Shown here in pieces: positions 35,669-46,296 of a DNA stretch of 64,000 nucleotides. Position 1 is the stretch's first letter, and each line of letters begins with the position of its first letter. The position numbers and the translations under genes were made by a program. Under the pieces are notes generated by a model. That model did no database searches. It was not told where the DNA came from and was given only the letters and a program-made list of their open reading frames with translations. The stretch comes from Kappaphycus alvarezii (taxonomy: Eukaryota > Rhodophyta > Florideophyceae > Gigartinales > Solieriaceae), in assembly GCA_002205965.3 (NCBI GenBank), contig NADL03000469.1, positions 248,001-312,000 of the forward strand. Direction: 5' to 3'.

Positions 35669-35746
35669 GAGCGACTTGTTGCAGTGATCACTGTAGTGCG
35701 CTTCTTAGAGCGATTTGTTGCAGTGATCACAGCAGTGTGCTTCTTT
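35669..35746 (-). promoter_or_regulatory. 39-bp tandem duplication with palindrome upstream of the deubiquitinase gene
   Basis: Two 39-base units (35669-35707 and 35708-35746) share TTGTTGCAGTGATCAC. The first contains the palindrome AGTGATCACT. They lie 66-143 bases upstream of the ATG, where promoter elements are expected. Duplication is directly visible; a binding role is inference. Confidence 0.5.
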
Positions 35747-37361
35747 AAGTAGTCAAGATAAGTATAGAATTTTCGCTGCTATTTGCAAAGCGTTTCATCA
35801 CATGCTATTGAATAGAAAGGATAAACCGATTAAGGATTTCGGAAGGGTTTGCACCATTTTCAATTATGGAAAACGGCCACTTGTAACGGGCCTTTCCTTT
35901 AATATTTCATCCTGGTTTTTTTATTTCAGGAACATCTACGGAAAATGGAGGAGAATATAGGGTACTTTAATGTGTGAAAGATATTGTCGGTTGTGGCCCG
36001 AAATATCCCAGAGGGTAACTAGCGGTACCTCTTGAGGAAAATGGGGTTTCCGGTAATCCGCCCGATCAAGCCGGTTACAGAAATTTTATTCCTTCTAGAG
36101 TGCATATGCCCAAAGGTCCATAGTTCAACAGAAATCTCAGGTTGATTCAAATCGGTAGTACTTCGATTAATCTTTTAGGGAATAGTCAGCTCTCCCTTTT
36201 GGTCTATTGCACTTGAGGAAAGCCTGCGGTTAGAGTGGCCATTTCTGAGGGAGCTTCATTCAACATTTTTACCGTGATAGTTGACCGTCTGGAGGAACAT
36301 ATCTTTCTAAGAGTATGTTCCATCCGTCCGATCACACAAACTTCGTTCCTTTTATGTCTATGTACAAAATCTATGCATGCAAGTTACTTCAGTTTACTCT
36401 GTATCCGAAGTGCATCTATTCCCCATCCGTAACTAGTCGGTTCGCAGGGGTCTGGTGGGAGATCCAAGAATAATTGTCGGATTTGATTTGGTCAAACATT
36501 CCACCAGGGGCACTGATCACGCTACAGCAGCCGTCATGTCCAATGCGGTCTACTTGATGGTTGGCCTGAAGGTGGCCTTTGAGGGAGCGTAGTTCCTCCC
36601 CCATTACTGTGTCGTTACACCTTTTTCATTCAATTGCGGTTGTCTGGAAACCTTGAGGATAGATCGAGTATTTCTTTGAAGAGTAAATCACCCAAACCTT
36701 TTCCCCTTCGACGTTACCTTCATAAATTCCTTGGCCCTTTCCAGTTGGATAATAACAATATTTGACCATCTCACTGGCTTTATGGCCGCTCAAGCCGAAA
36801 GGCTACGGAAGCGCAGAGGATTAACTACCAAATCGCTTGGTAAGGAAAGGCTTCTTCTTGTCCAGGTTGGCACCGAGAGCCTTTTCCCACCTGTTGGAGG
36901 CGGCACGATGTGCCGCGAACCGAACAAAGGAACAATATACAGAGTAAGGGAACATCTTGTAACAAAAACATGCCACGTTACAAGTTGCTTTGCACTCAGC
37001 ATGCCTGGTGACAGGGCTTCTGGATTCGTTTCAGTAGCTGGTTTATGGCACCTTCCTTCATGGTTCAATAGTTGATCCCTCGGCCTCCCTGTACTGCATC
37101 TTTTCCTAGAGCGTGGGGGGTTATTATGAAGCACAGAGAAAGCCACCTATTTTTCTCCACATGGTCCATACTTCACCTTCCTGGAGAGGTAGTAGATGGG
37201 TAAGTAGCAGTGATACATGACTGATCCTCTTTATTGCACGGGAATTGTCGTTTAAAAATAGTCCAGTCAGGTCAGGACCTCGGCCCACATCTCTATCGTA
37301 GAAATCAAACTTGACTTGCCGACTTGTTTTAGCTGAAGATTTATGAAGACATTGGACTCGA
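35747..37361. other. Gene-poor region with repeat cores
   Basis: An inverted core A lies at 35950-36030 and a core B at 36630-36710. Frames open on both strands at 36731-37146 but none has motifs; the plus frame begins at TTG and its first ATG is at 36782. I see no reliable gene. Confidence 0.3.
36630..36710 (+). repeat. Dispersed repeat core B (third copy)
   Basis: It reads GCGGTTGTCTGGAAACC, then AGTAAATCACCCAAACC, collinear with 3415-3500 and 6064-6150. Confidence 0.55.
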
Positions 37362-37826
37362 TCAACCCGGGGGAAACACGAGGAGGTCAGTTATCGTAAC
37401 AGGTGAGCTGGCTGATACCCAGTCAACTTTGATATTAGTGTGCAAGTCCGTGAAATGTTGCGACAGGCTCTGATTATTTGTTGCACTTTGGGACACAAAA
37501 ATATCTGTCGCAGTAAACGAATCCCCTCTTTTCCCCATTTGGAACACAGGCTAACCTATCTTTCGATCATTAAAACACCCCAATTTTTCTCGCCGTCTAC
37601 CAGTATATTGATGCAGAGGCATGTTGCGGCTATTGTCACGTCTGAGACAGCCTAGTCCTGGCTGGGCTCCAGCCAGCCCTCTAACAAATAATTTTGCGTG
37701 CTGTACCATGGCTTTTACGCTCGACCAATCCGCGACTGCTTCATGTAGCACTACAAACAGCTGACCATGTCTTTCAAGTATCATAACACCACAAATCTGC
37801 TCCGACCGGCAAGTAAACGAGTACAC
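37362..37826 (-). pseudogene. Coding relic of unknown family X (copy 3, best preserved)
   Basis: Two minus-strand frames lie either side of repeat core C. The upstream frame (37826-37551) reads EQICGVMILERHGQLFVV and HEAVADWSSVKAMVQHA, then runs into the core as EKLGCFND. The downstream frame (37547-37362) carries QSLSQHFTDLHTNIKVDW, also recognisable at 5567-5773. The residue pattern looks like real protein, but I cannot place it. The relic has no ATG at a sensible place and a frame break. Confidence 0.4.
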
Positions 37827-37962
37827 AGTTTACATCAAATAGTTTCTAGTAGAGGGAGGCCAGGCTTAACCCTTGCATTGAAAATATTGTAGGTAGAGGA
37901 CCCCAAAAACTGATATTCAAATGCTACTGGCCAGCCTTCTTTTATCTGAAACTAACTGGAAC

Positions 37963-38440
37963 CATGATGGTAAATCTTTACCAGTACTAAGGTACGAAAG
38001 AGTGCGGAAAGTATTCAGAGATCAACTAAGCAGGCAGGCAGCGGGTGGAAACATGTCGCGCGTGCATCACAGAGGCTACACGCAGAGCGGGTAAATAAAT
38101 AGCAAAGTTCCTGCTGACGAGAGGAACCACGGCAGGAAGCAGCGAAGGAAGTAAGGCGTCGGAAGAATCTCTGGCCATTGGCGCCCTTGGCGCCATAGGT
38201 ATAAATTTTTGGCGCCTTGGGCGTTGATGTATATCTTCCAATAGTAAAAACACACATAAATTTTCGCCTAGATATCAATCCTGACGGCGGAGAGGAGGAT
38301 ATCGCGTCGGTTGTAGTAATCGCCATGATGGAACCATTTCTCGCGCTCTGCTAGTGTCAGGGCAGCACCTGGGGTAACTGTACTAGGTGAGATATGGCGG
38401 CGAGCAGAAATATGGACAACAGTAACGTCGACGGCGGTAT
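37963..38440 (-). mobile_element. Non-LTR retrotransposon 3' end (copy D)
   Basis: It closely matches copy B over the last 300 bases, including the GCAGGCAGCGGGTGGAAACA block on the plus strand. It has the shared 3' terminus (GTAAAGATTTACCATCAT in element orientation). It is 5' truncated and abuts a plus-strand non-LTR relic. Confidence 0.65.
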
Positions 38441-38463
38441 CATTTGCCCTTTTTTCCCAACCA

Positions 38464-38721
38464 GTGGCCGTTGCAGAAAGTCGCTACCGCGGTTTGTGTG
38501 ACGAGCGCCATATTTATTTCCACTCTATGGCTTTCGATATCTGCGGCTCAGCTGGCCCAGGGACGGAGGCCAGGCAGCATCGAATTTCCGAATACATTGC
38601 CTTCCGGAAAGAAACTACTCCGGTTTACAAGCGTCATCGACTCCTCGTTTTCAGCTCGTTGATGCAACAACGGACTGCGATTGCTATCTACCGTCCGAAG
38701 TTGCATCGCGATGTTTATTAA
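38464..38721 (+). pseudogene. Non-LTR retrotransposon C-terminal relic, plus strand
   Basis: The frame reads FHSMAFDICGSAGPG and later LLVFSSLMQQRTAIAIYR, then a stop. This order resembles the extreme C-terminus of non-LTR polymerases with a restriction-like endonuclease. An AATAAA (38752-38757) follows about 30 bases after the stop, a fitting polyadenylation signal. It faces away from copy D. It may belong with the plus-strand reverse transcriptase at 41.6-42.5 kb, but they are not contiguous. Confidence 0.45.
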
Positions 38722-39422
38722 TACTGTATTCTTCACATGCTTTCAAATAGTCCAATAAAGTCTGTCGTCTCTCATTCAGGTTGATACCCGAAAAGCCTTT
38801 AACTCAATTGCGAGTTTCGAAACTACTTCGCAGTCTGTCCGCCACATCTAGGCGGGCCCACGTTGGGTCTACTTCCCTAGCGGGGCTCCTTCCCGCCTTG
38901 CCTTCGTCCGTAGCCCAATATTGAGTCGAACTGGAACGTATCAGGGCGAGCCCCTAGGCATGTTGATATTCTTTATTGCCCTCTTCTCCCTAGATCGAGA
39001 ATATCTTCCAACGGTAAAAACACCCCAAAACTTCCCCTTCCCATCTAACCTAGTTCCAACTCTGCTTCTTTAGGTTCGGCCCTTCGTATCGACGTTTACA
39101 TTGCGGGGTATTGCGGTCTCGATCACTGCGATTTAGCCTTAGATGTTATTTTCGCCCATACCGTCGTCCAGTCCTGAGTTCACCAGGGTACCGTTTCCGG
39201 AGCTGCCGCAGCAGCCCCCGCCGGATGTTCCAAATATTCACACTACGGGGAAGTTTGTGGTTCCTCCGATATCCTGCTTATTCCAATAGTGGGAAATGTG
39301 GGGTGATTAAAAAATTTTAAGATATGGTCGGTTGTGGCCAGGACGACCACTAGTACAGAGGGAAGTGGTGACCTTTTATTACTAAAATGCATTACGAGGG
39401 GACCGTACGGCCCCTGCTGGAC
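38722..39422. other. Gene-poor region with a polyadenylation signal
   Basis: AATAAA at 38752-38757 is the only signal here. A partial core B is present at 38995-39040 and an inverted core A at 39295-39345. No gene seen. Confidence 0.35.
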
Positions 39423-39674
39423 CTATTGGGGTTCAACCGCGCAGAATTTGCGCTGGTTGATCATGACGGCAGTATACCGCTGCATGAATGCTGACACCAT
39501 TGTACGAAGCGCGCGAAACTCCATGAAGGCAGGCTTTCCCCGCCTAGCGGCGGTGCAGTTGGCAATGTCCTGGAGTAGCTGGAGGCCGGAGATGTCGACC
39601 TGACCATAAACGTCGATTGTAAAGGGGCGCCGTTCGAAGCCCTCGGGCCGGCAGGACAGTATCTCTAATCGTCC
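39423..39674 (-). pseudogene. Unidentified coding relic (about 84 codons)
   Basis: A minus-strand frame bounded by stops reads FERRPFTIDVYGQVDISG and RRGKPAFMEFRALRTMV. Residue choice is protein-like and the region is GC-rich, but I recognise no family and there is no convincing start. It could be a fragment of an element protein or an exon. Confidence 0.3.
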
Positions 39675-41565
39675 CTAAAAATCCGGCTAAAAGTTCCAAT
39701 GGGTTTCGACATTTACGGTTCCCTTGGGCCCGAATGCTTTGAAATCTTCCATCGCCTTACCCCCAACCCCGCTAGGCGCCGCAATACCCCTCCTATCAAC
39801 AGTTTCACTATTTCGTTACCCGCCACACTTTCTACATAGGTCGGAAATATCTTCCAACAGTAAAACACCCAAACGTTTTTCCTTTCTACCTGCACTGCAT
39901 GCAAGCCCGTCAAGTTGGTTCCCAGCGTTTTCCGATTGGTTTGTATCCTACTCCTCTCCAGCACATCTGAGTGCTTGTTCCCACCGCCGTAAAGGTTCCA
40001 CCCCCAAAGAATCAGTCGTAAGGAAACTGGTCCTGTACAAATCTTTGTTTTCTACTCTCTCGAATTTAGCAGCGACCTCTATTTGAAAAAGGAACAATTT
40101 TCCCCCATTCCTTCTTGAAAATATTAACGCTGCTTGTCTGCTGGCCGGTATGAATAGCTCTTGTCAAGCTGATTCTAACGGTACGCATTACGTATAGGTT
40201 GCACAACTTTGTTTGGAACTACGGAGATTAAAGTGCTCGAGATGGTGCCAGTGCCAAGGGACTTCATTGTTTTTAAAATGAAATGATCAGACTTTCCGCT
40301 AGGTTCCCTCCTAGACTGCGGTTTTCCAGCCTGTTCTTCTCCAACCTTCTTTCTGCCACGCACGGCGCCTGCGCCGCATTAAGAGCGGGCGGCGGGCACT
40401 CGTGCCTTCGCGCGTCTTGCGGATAGCGCACTTACGTCTGCGGGGCTCTAGTTGCATTTGCTAGGGATATAGCTTCCTCAAGTGGCGGTTTCTCCCGCGC
40501 CAGGAAGGCTCTCATCCCCAACCGAGTACCGCAACGCTCAGCGCACCCTGCCGCACTCAACCCTGGCGGTTCTCCCGCCAGCATGCGAGGGTTCCTGAGC
40601 CAAACGGTCCTGCTGGTCGTACCAAGGCCGTTCTTCTGGAGCACTTGTCTTCGTCGCCGTCACTTTCTGTAAGTATCGCGCTTACAGCGGAAGTTTTTCA
40701 AGCGATTACATCCATGGCTCGCCACGGTTCTGATGGTGGATTTTTTTTTCCCCCCGTTTTGCCGGGCATCGCACTACCGCCACAACGCGCAAGACGGCAT
40801 TTTGCTCCTCTTCACTTAGCAAAACGTGGTTTGAACCGCTCCGTGAGAGACCTCTTGTTCGCAATATTTGATGGCTTAAGGTCCGGTTCTCACTCGGCTC
40901 CGCCTGTTCCCCAAGGAAACAGGCCCATAGTTAACTACCCTGTGGTACCGAACACCCCGCGCCCGCTACCTAGTGGTGGGAAGCTCTACTCTTCCACCTT
41001 GGTGGTAGATCGGATATATCTTCCAAGAGTAAAACACCCAAACCTTTTCATTGCTGGAAGCCGCCGATTTCCAAAGCAACACCCAAAGGCGTCTACGGGC
41101 AGACGCCATGGCGCGAGAATGGGGCTATTACGGCCACGGAGAAGGACACTAATCTACCTGTGATGGGATCCTACGGCACAAAGCATTTAAGGGTGCGTGC
41201 TCGCTGGACGGACAGGTCTAATCTCAATTCTTCAGAGGGTGACGACGTCGATGATGTCGTTGGCGATCTTGAGGGGTTAGAAGTTGGTGGGGAGAAGGAT
41301 GAGTAAGCGGCGGGCATATCTCGTGGAATGCCCAAAGCACTTTGCTTCATACAAGATATCAGGTAACTCTACAGCAAAATAGGACTTTCCAATCACCAGT
41401 AACCCTCTAAGATATTCCGGGCCCCAACCGACCATATGTTTCAAACATTAAAGCACCCAAACATTCGAAGGTAGCTGCCTCATGAAGCGGGCTACCCCGA
41501 AGGCAGCCGAATACCTTCAGCCCCTCCAAATGGAGATAGCCACTCGAGCTTGAACGGACACAGCT
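39675..41565. other. GC-rich region without a recognised gene
   Basis: Partial core B repeats lie at 39835-39890 and 41000-41055, and a core A at 41298-41465. The 172-codon frame at 40645 begins at TTG; its first ATG is near 40711. It is Pro/Arg-rich and includes the repeat core, so I do not call it a gene. Confidence 0.35.
41298..41465 (+). repeat. Dispersed repeat core A (second copy)
   Basis: It is collinear with 26312-26465: GATGAGTAAGCGGCGGGCAT, then GGGCCCCAACCGACCAT, then CATTAAAGCACCCAAACAT. Just before it an acidic reading (SSEGDDVDDVVGDL) ends at the TAA within the repeat's first bases. Confidence 0.65.
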
Positions 41566-42467
41566 GTGCACGTCGTTCGACAGGTTGTTCAAAAGTTTGG
41601 AACGGACTCCGCATACGGTATGCTGATTGTAGACCTGAAAACGCGTTTAACCCGTGCAGTCGCGCTGCCTTCTTGGAAGCTGTCGGGACCCTCCACCCAG
41701 AGTTACTGCCGTGGGTCTCGTGCTGCTATGCTCTCGAGCAAGCTTACCTGTGGATCGGTCGCCATACCATCAGAAGCATGCAAGGGACCCAAGAAGGGGA
41801 CAACCTTTGCGGCCTGCTCCTCGACTTGGTTCTGCATCCTGTTATACTCGAGATCCAAGAACTCTTAAGTTCACAGGACGAGGAAGACGAACTAATGGGC
41901 CGCATGCTGCTGCAACTCTGGTACCATGACGACGGGTATATCATCGCGCGCCACGATCAGCTCCGCCGCGCAGTTCAAATCCTCTCGTCTCTTGACGCCA
42001 CCAGCAGGGGTCTGCACCTCTCTTTGCCAAAATGCAATGTCTGGTGGCCGACGGCCCCTTGGGAGTCTGTGCAGCGCCTCTACCCGAATGTCCTCAAATA
42101 AGACTATAGTGAGGGCACACTCGTCCTTAACGCTTCATTTGCCACAGAGAACTTCATCAAGAGAACTTTGTCTACGCACTTGAAGTCCCTCGAACCGTTC
42201 TTTGAGGTTTTCATTCACCTCGAGGATACGCAAATAGCATTCCGATTGCTCCGAAATTGCTTCGGAGTCTGCAAACTAGACTACCTACTGCGCGTAGTCC
42301 CGACATCGTCCACCGCCGAGGTCGCTGCCATGTTTGACGACATGATGGAGCGCTGCGTGGGCACACTGGCAGGGGGTTTCTCGGTTTCAGAGGTCTTCCG
42401 CGAACTTCAACATCCAGTAAAATCACTGGATGCGAAGCGGCCCTCCCTTGTGATAACACCTGTGTGA
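41566..42467 (+). pseudogene. Non-LTR retrotransposon reverse transcriptase relic
   Basis: Motif A reads YGMLIVDLK and continues, after one frameshift near 41640, as NAFNPCSRAAFLEAV. Motif B is GTQEGDNLCGLLLDL (family G-x-x-QGDPLxxxLF). Motif C is LWYHDDGYII, with the Y-x-DD core kept. SLPKCNVWW follows, typical of non-LTR polymerases. The same frame continues past a TAA at 42099-42101 into a region reading FRLLRNCFGVCKLDYLLRVV and ending at 42467. The missing N-terminus, the frameshift and the stop make it nonfunctional. It could be from the same broad clade as copies A-D; no overlap exists to test that. Confidence 0.75.
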
Positions 42468-42865
42468 TGATCATGGTAAGTATTTAAGACCTCCACCATG
42501 CCGAAGGTGGATTCCGCACCCGGTTTAATCTGCGGGGTCCCCTCGCTGAATCGTTAGTATCCGTATCAACAATAGATTCCCCTGAATTGATGCCGCTCCG
42601 CATGTTCAGATTCGGGTGGTTGAATCTCATCTAACGCTGATCGACAACTTCGAGGGAATCGGTTGCCTTTTTTTTGCTATGTTCAGAAACGACCAGCCCA
42701 GAAATTTCTTCTCCATTTATTCAAGAGGTGCTAGACTCATTGAAGGTGACATCTCTATGCACAATGAACTTTCTTAAAGCTGGATCCTAGAGCCGGTACG
42801 CCTTACTACTCAGGAGGTAGCCAGTCATAATAGCCCCATGAGCTCTGGAGTCTAGTTTCCTGATA
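42468..42865. other. Short region with possible copia linker sequence
   Basis: Bases 42545-42600 resemble 50420-50480 (GAATCGTTAGTATCCGTATC versus a diverged form), so both may be relics of the same copia segment. No gene is readable. Confidence 0.25.
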
Positions 42866-43077
42866 TCACATTTTCTCCTTGTACCAGCATTGATATCCAA
42901 ACTTGTGGAGATGCTCCATGTTCGATTTCTGTCCATAGCAAATATGATAAAGCGTGGTTCCTTTAGGAAGATGACGTGTAGTTACTCTGCTTCGTACATA
43001 CACTGCTGTCGCCGAAGCCTCTGCCCGAAACGTTTTTAGTAAATTCTTCGCATGAAGCATGGAACGGCCAATAGCAT
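42866..43077 (-). pseudogene. Copia integrase fragment
   Basis: The minus-strand reading has GRSMLHAKNLLKTFRAEA and TAVYVRSRVTTRHLP, which aligns with the integrase segment of the copia element at 62.7 kb. It ends abruptly at about 43077, where LTR-type sequence begins. It is a truncated piece of the same minus-strand element as the gag relic at 43.6-44.6 kb, or a separate copy. Confidence 0.75.
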
Positions 43078-43410
43078 ATGTAAGTGTCAGAATGCTCCAC
43101 AATGTCCAGCTCAAGTATTGCAACTTGGAGATATATGAGTAGTATGGAAGCGTATATAGCAGCCAATAGGAAGACAGAATACCAAGTAATTTGAAAAATG
43201 GAAAAATGCGCAGTGTTTTTTGATGCCCGAAAATGTGCCTTCGTCCCAGGCAACTTTTGGTTTCACCCTGTTTACACATATTCTACATGTACCAACAGAA
43301 GTACGGCATACCAAGGAATTTTGAAGCTACAAGTCTACATATGTGCATCTGGCGACTAGAAACAATGGGATCTCATGCATTCAATCACTTTTCAACACAT
43401 ACTCAGAACC
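43078..43410 (+). repeat. Partial copia LTR module (F family)
   Basis: It matches 47790-48111 and 53110-53382, sharing AAGTGTCAGAATGCTC..ACAATG, GCAGCCAAT and CGTCCCAGGCAAC, and ends TTTTCAACA like the other copies. It sits between copia integrase and gag pieces read on the opposite strand, so this locus is rearranged. Confidence 0.65.
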
Positions 43411-43558
43411 TCTGAGGGTTATGACCAGTTTTTCTGCAGTTTGTGCATTTCAACTCCATCTGGTGCGAATGTGGACGAGTGTTGCTCACAAAAAAGAGCT
43501 TATATTTGGTTGCTGTGGATAATCAGGACCCCCTTATACTAGTACGAACTTCTTCTTG

Positions 43559-44640
43559 TCATAGGCGACTTTTGAAAAATTCCAACGTGCACGTTTTGTC
43601 CTCATTTCCCATTGCACTTAGTGCAAGAATCATATTATCGTAACGCTCTGGAAGCCCATTCAACACATTCATGGCCATCTCCTTGTCGTCAATCGTGACA
43701 TCCATTGAATTCAAGATCTTTGCGAGCTGTGAAACGCAGTTCACATAGCTGAAATGTTGTGTTTCACTTCACCAGCCATACAGCTTTACACGAATTTACT
43801 GCACCTTCTGTACTGCAGATTCAATCCATCAGCAACTTTATAACCAGGTCTATTATTCATTTTGCTGTGATTAAACGTTTCCTTGCATTTCTGATATCAG
43901 CGTTTGACCTCATTGGTACACTTAGAATAGTTACAGGCGAGTTGGACACTGGTATATTACATCATTGCTATAGTATTCAAAAGTTACATTTCTATCCCAT
44001 ACCACCTGGACCAATTTATTTCTTACATCTTGCCAGAGTATGTCACTCGTGCCGATTTCAATTATGAAGGCGCTACCTACGATACCGTCAGGGCCGTTTT
44101 GCGGGAAAAACTTTGCATTCACTACTGTTAGACTGCATTTTGCTTTAGCATGTATCTATCTCTAGTTCCATATAAAACCTGTTTTGGAGCCGCCGGCTTA
44201 AGCCAGCCAAGCTCAACCAAAGTATTAACCACAGTTCTATCTGTATCTGCTTGTATGCGCTTAACACACCACATCTCAGCACCTTCTAAGGCGGGATATA
44301 TCGCACCCGTATAAAATCGACGCTGGGCCGCAAGCTTGGTCAGAAGTGTATGCCGATCGAACGTAATCATTACTGCAGTCCACATTTTTTTGGAGTGATA
44401 TCTTCCCGAACATGCTCAAGGTTTTTATCAGATATCGTGATTCCGATGAGAGCCTGAGTTTTGAGGTCGGTACGCGTCCAGTTTTTCAAAGTATTTTCAT
44501 TCGCCCTACACGGGGGCTATATGTAGTTATCGACTTCGCGGAGGGCGAGAAGAAGCTGAACCTTCTGATTCCGAACGTGAAAGTTCGTTTTGTGAGCTTC
44601 TCTATGCGTGGAACACCCTCTGCGACGTCCGTGGCTGTAC
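43559..44640 (-). pseudogene. Copia gag relic split by a solo gypsy LTR
   Basis: Right of the LTR, minus-strand readings give RIEKLTKRTFTFG, KVQLLLALREVDNYI and MWTAVMITFDRHTLL, matching the gag of the copia element at 60.8 kb. Left of it, gag resumes as FSYVNCVSQLAKILNSMDV and NVLNGLPERYDNMI. The gypsy LTR (43756-44266) interrupts between ALEGAEM and FSYV, a position that is continuous in other copies. Stops and shifts are also present. This gag would have formed the copia capsid. Confidence 0.75.
43756..44266 (+). repeat. Solo gypsy LTR nested in copia gag
   Basis: It begins TGTTGTGTTTCACTTC and ends GCGCTTAACA, and matches the two LTRs of the 17.6-25.3 kb element across its length, in the opposite orientation. 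There is no internal gypsy sequence next to it. Solo LTRs form by recombination between the two LTRs of one element. I see no clear target-site duplication (TGAAA left, CACCA right). Confidence 0.8.
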
Positions 44641-44929
44641 TTTCCTTTTTATTATGCCGGGTGTCCAGCCATTTTGCAAGTACTTCTGTTCGGGTATACA
44701 AGCCGGCGACATATAGTCTCTTGTCACGACAAGCCGTATACCTATAAGAAGTTTGGGGCGTTAACTCAGAGACACGTGGTGTTCAAGATTCCAACTATTC
44801 ACCTCTTTGTTTTCCTCCTCTTTACCTTTTACCTCTTCTTTACTCGTCTTTAGGGCGCTACTTCTGTGTTTCGGCCAGTGCTGCATCAAAATTAAGGCCA
44901 AAATGTCAAAACGGAAGCAGAATTGAAGT
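44641..44929 (-). other. Copia leader sequence
   Basis: The segment is the inverted counterpart of 60530-60760, the leader before the copia gag at 60803: both have GTGACAAG, GTCGCCGGCTTG and an ACCTCTTT-type repeat. It continues the minus-strand copia relic upstream of gag. Confidence 0.6.
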
Positions 44930-46010
44930 CAATTCTAGAGCTGATGGTACTGCAAGTCCTTCTACAAGAGCGTTGACGAGAGTCAAGAACGATAGCGAGA
45001 ACCTGAAGATGGAAAAAAGAGAACAGCGGCGATAACGATAACAAAGGTGAGGCGTGGACGATGACGATACCGAGAACTGCGGAACAGTCGAGAAAGAAAG
45101 GGTCAGTAACGATGATGAGATGGACGAGGACAAAGCAGAAGACAAAACGACTAGATTGCGCCCATAATGTGTAGATGATATTGACTAAGAGAGAAAGGAT
45201 GTGACTTTCGGAAGAAAAAAGGACAGGACGGTTGATTGCGTAAGGCAAGAGCATATCAGAGTTACTTGGATAAGCTGCGAATCGATTAATATATACTACT
45301 TGCGTCGAGGAACCTCATTAAAACGATCGGTGTCCAGTTCCACTCTCAAACTGTATTTTCGCCAATTACCTAAAATAGCCTACCCTCTGTGCAAAGGAAA
45401 CGAAGATTTATATCGCGCCTAAAACATTTCATTTGGGTTCCTACGCACGCCACAAAAGAACTCATTCAGATTCCCACACGCGGAAAGATACGGACACGTG
45501 CAGTAGGTTTTGAGCTTTAATCTGTGCTTTACGTACACAAAAAGGAAATTTGTAATCCAGCAATTCGAACCGGTGTGAGGCACAGTTGTTTTTGGCATAA
45601 AAAATTTCTTAGCTCCAAAACCGTGCAATACCATTTGACTGCTGAACTGTAGACTACGCACACGAGCAGAGAGACTGTAATCCAGCCCGCTATGTTCCGC
45701 GCGAAGCACGAAACTATTTGCTCACAAAAATGTTAACCTTCGAACAGGTGCAATAGATTTTTTACCCGTGTCTTCTAGCCTTGTACTTCATAAGCACAGC
45801 TGTAATGCAATACATGTACGACAAGTATTGGTGTACAAAGATTTACTGTACTGTACTGTAACCCACTGATGTACAGCTACAAATTGTAATCTAGTACACG
45901 TACAAGAAATATTTACGTGCTGTAGCCTACTATACTGTAGCCTACAATACTGGTTTTCATTTACTTATTGTACTGTAATATTACCGTACAGTAGGACTAA
46001 ACTACTCTTG
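44930..46010 (+). repeat. LTR-like repeat, G family (copy 1)
   Basis: It aligns over about 1.05 kb with 49320-50345. Shared landmarks are a purine-rich left part, ATTAATATATACTA, GATACGGACACGTGCAG and a right end rich in TACTGTAC ending near ACTGTAATATT. The left part also carries a diverged GGGCCCATAA head, linking it to the P and F repeats. Confidence 0.65.
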
Positions 46011-46080
46011 CCCAATTATTGTACTTGTTAGAGCATACGTGCCTTAATCCAATTCCAACAGAAATTACCGCCCCTTCAAG

Positions 46081-46296
46081 ATGCGGTCTTTCGTAGGTCG
46101 TACCATGTCTGATGATGGTGAGCCAGAAGAATCCGAATCAGTAGATTTTGATGGGTCGGATTGGTTTCGCTTGATGTCTAAAATTAAAGGTCGGCCTTAC
46201 CGGCCCGTTCTTCGTCCTGGATCATTGACTCTGCTTGTTTTGCCTAATAGAGGGAAGGCGGAGATGGAGGGAGGGATAAAGGGAAGGAACGAATAA
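46081..46296 (+). CDS. Small acidic ORF (71 aa), doubtful
   Basis: An ATG-started frame encodes an acidic N-terminal part (MSDDGEPEESESVDFDGS) followed by a basic stretch. Its 3' end runs into the purine-rich start of a P-family block, so the end of the protein is element sequence. I do not recognise it. It could be a gene fragment truncated by an insertion. Confidence 0.25.
   Translation: MRSFVGRTMSDDGEPEESESVDFDGSDWFRLMSKIKGRPYRPVLRPGSLTLLVLPNRGKAEMEGGIKGRNE

Noticed and set aside
40645..41163. 172-codon Pro/Arg-rich ORF
   Set aside because: It starts at TTG, runs through a core B repeat, and has no recognisable domain. High GC content explains the open frame.
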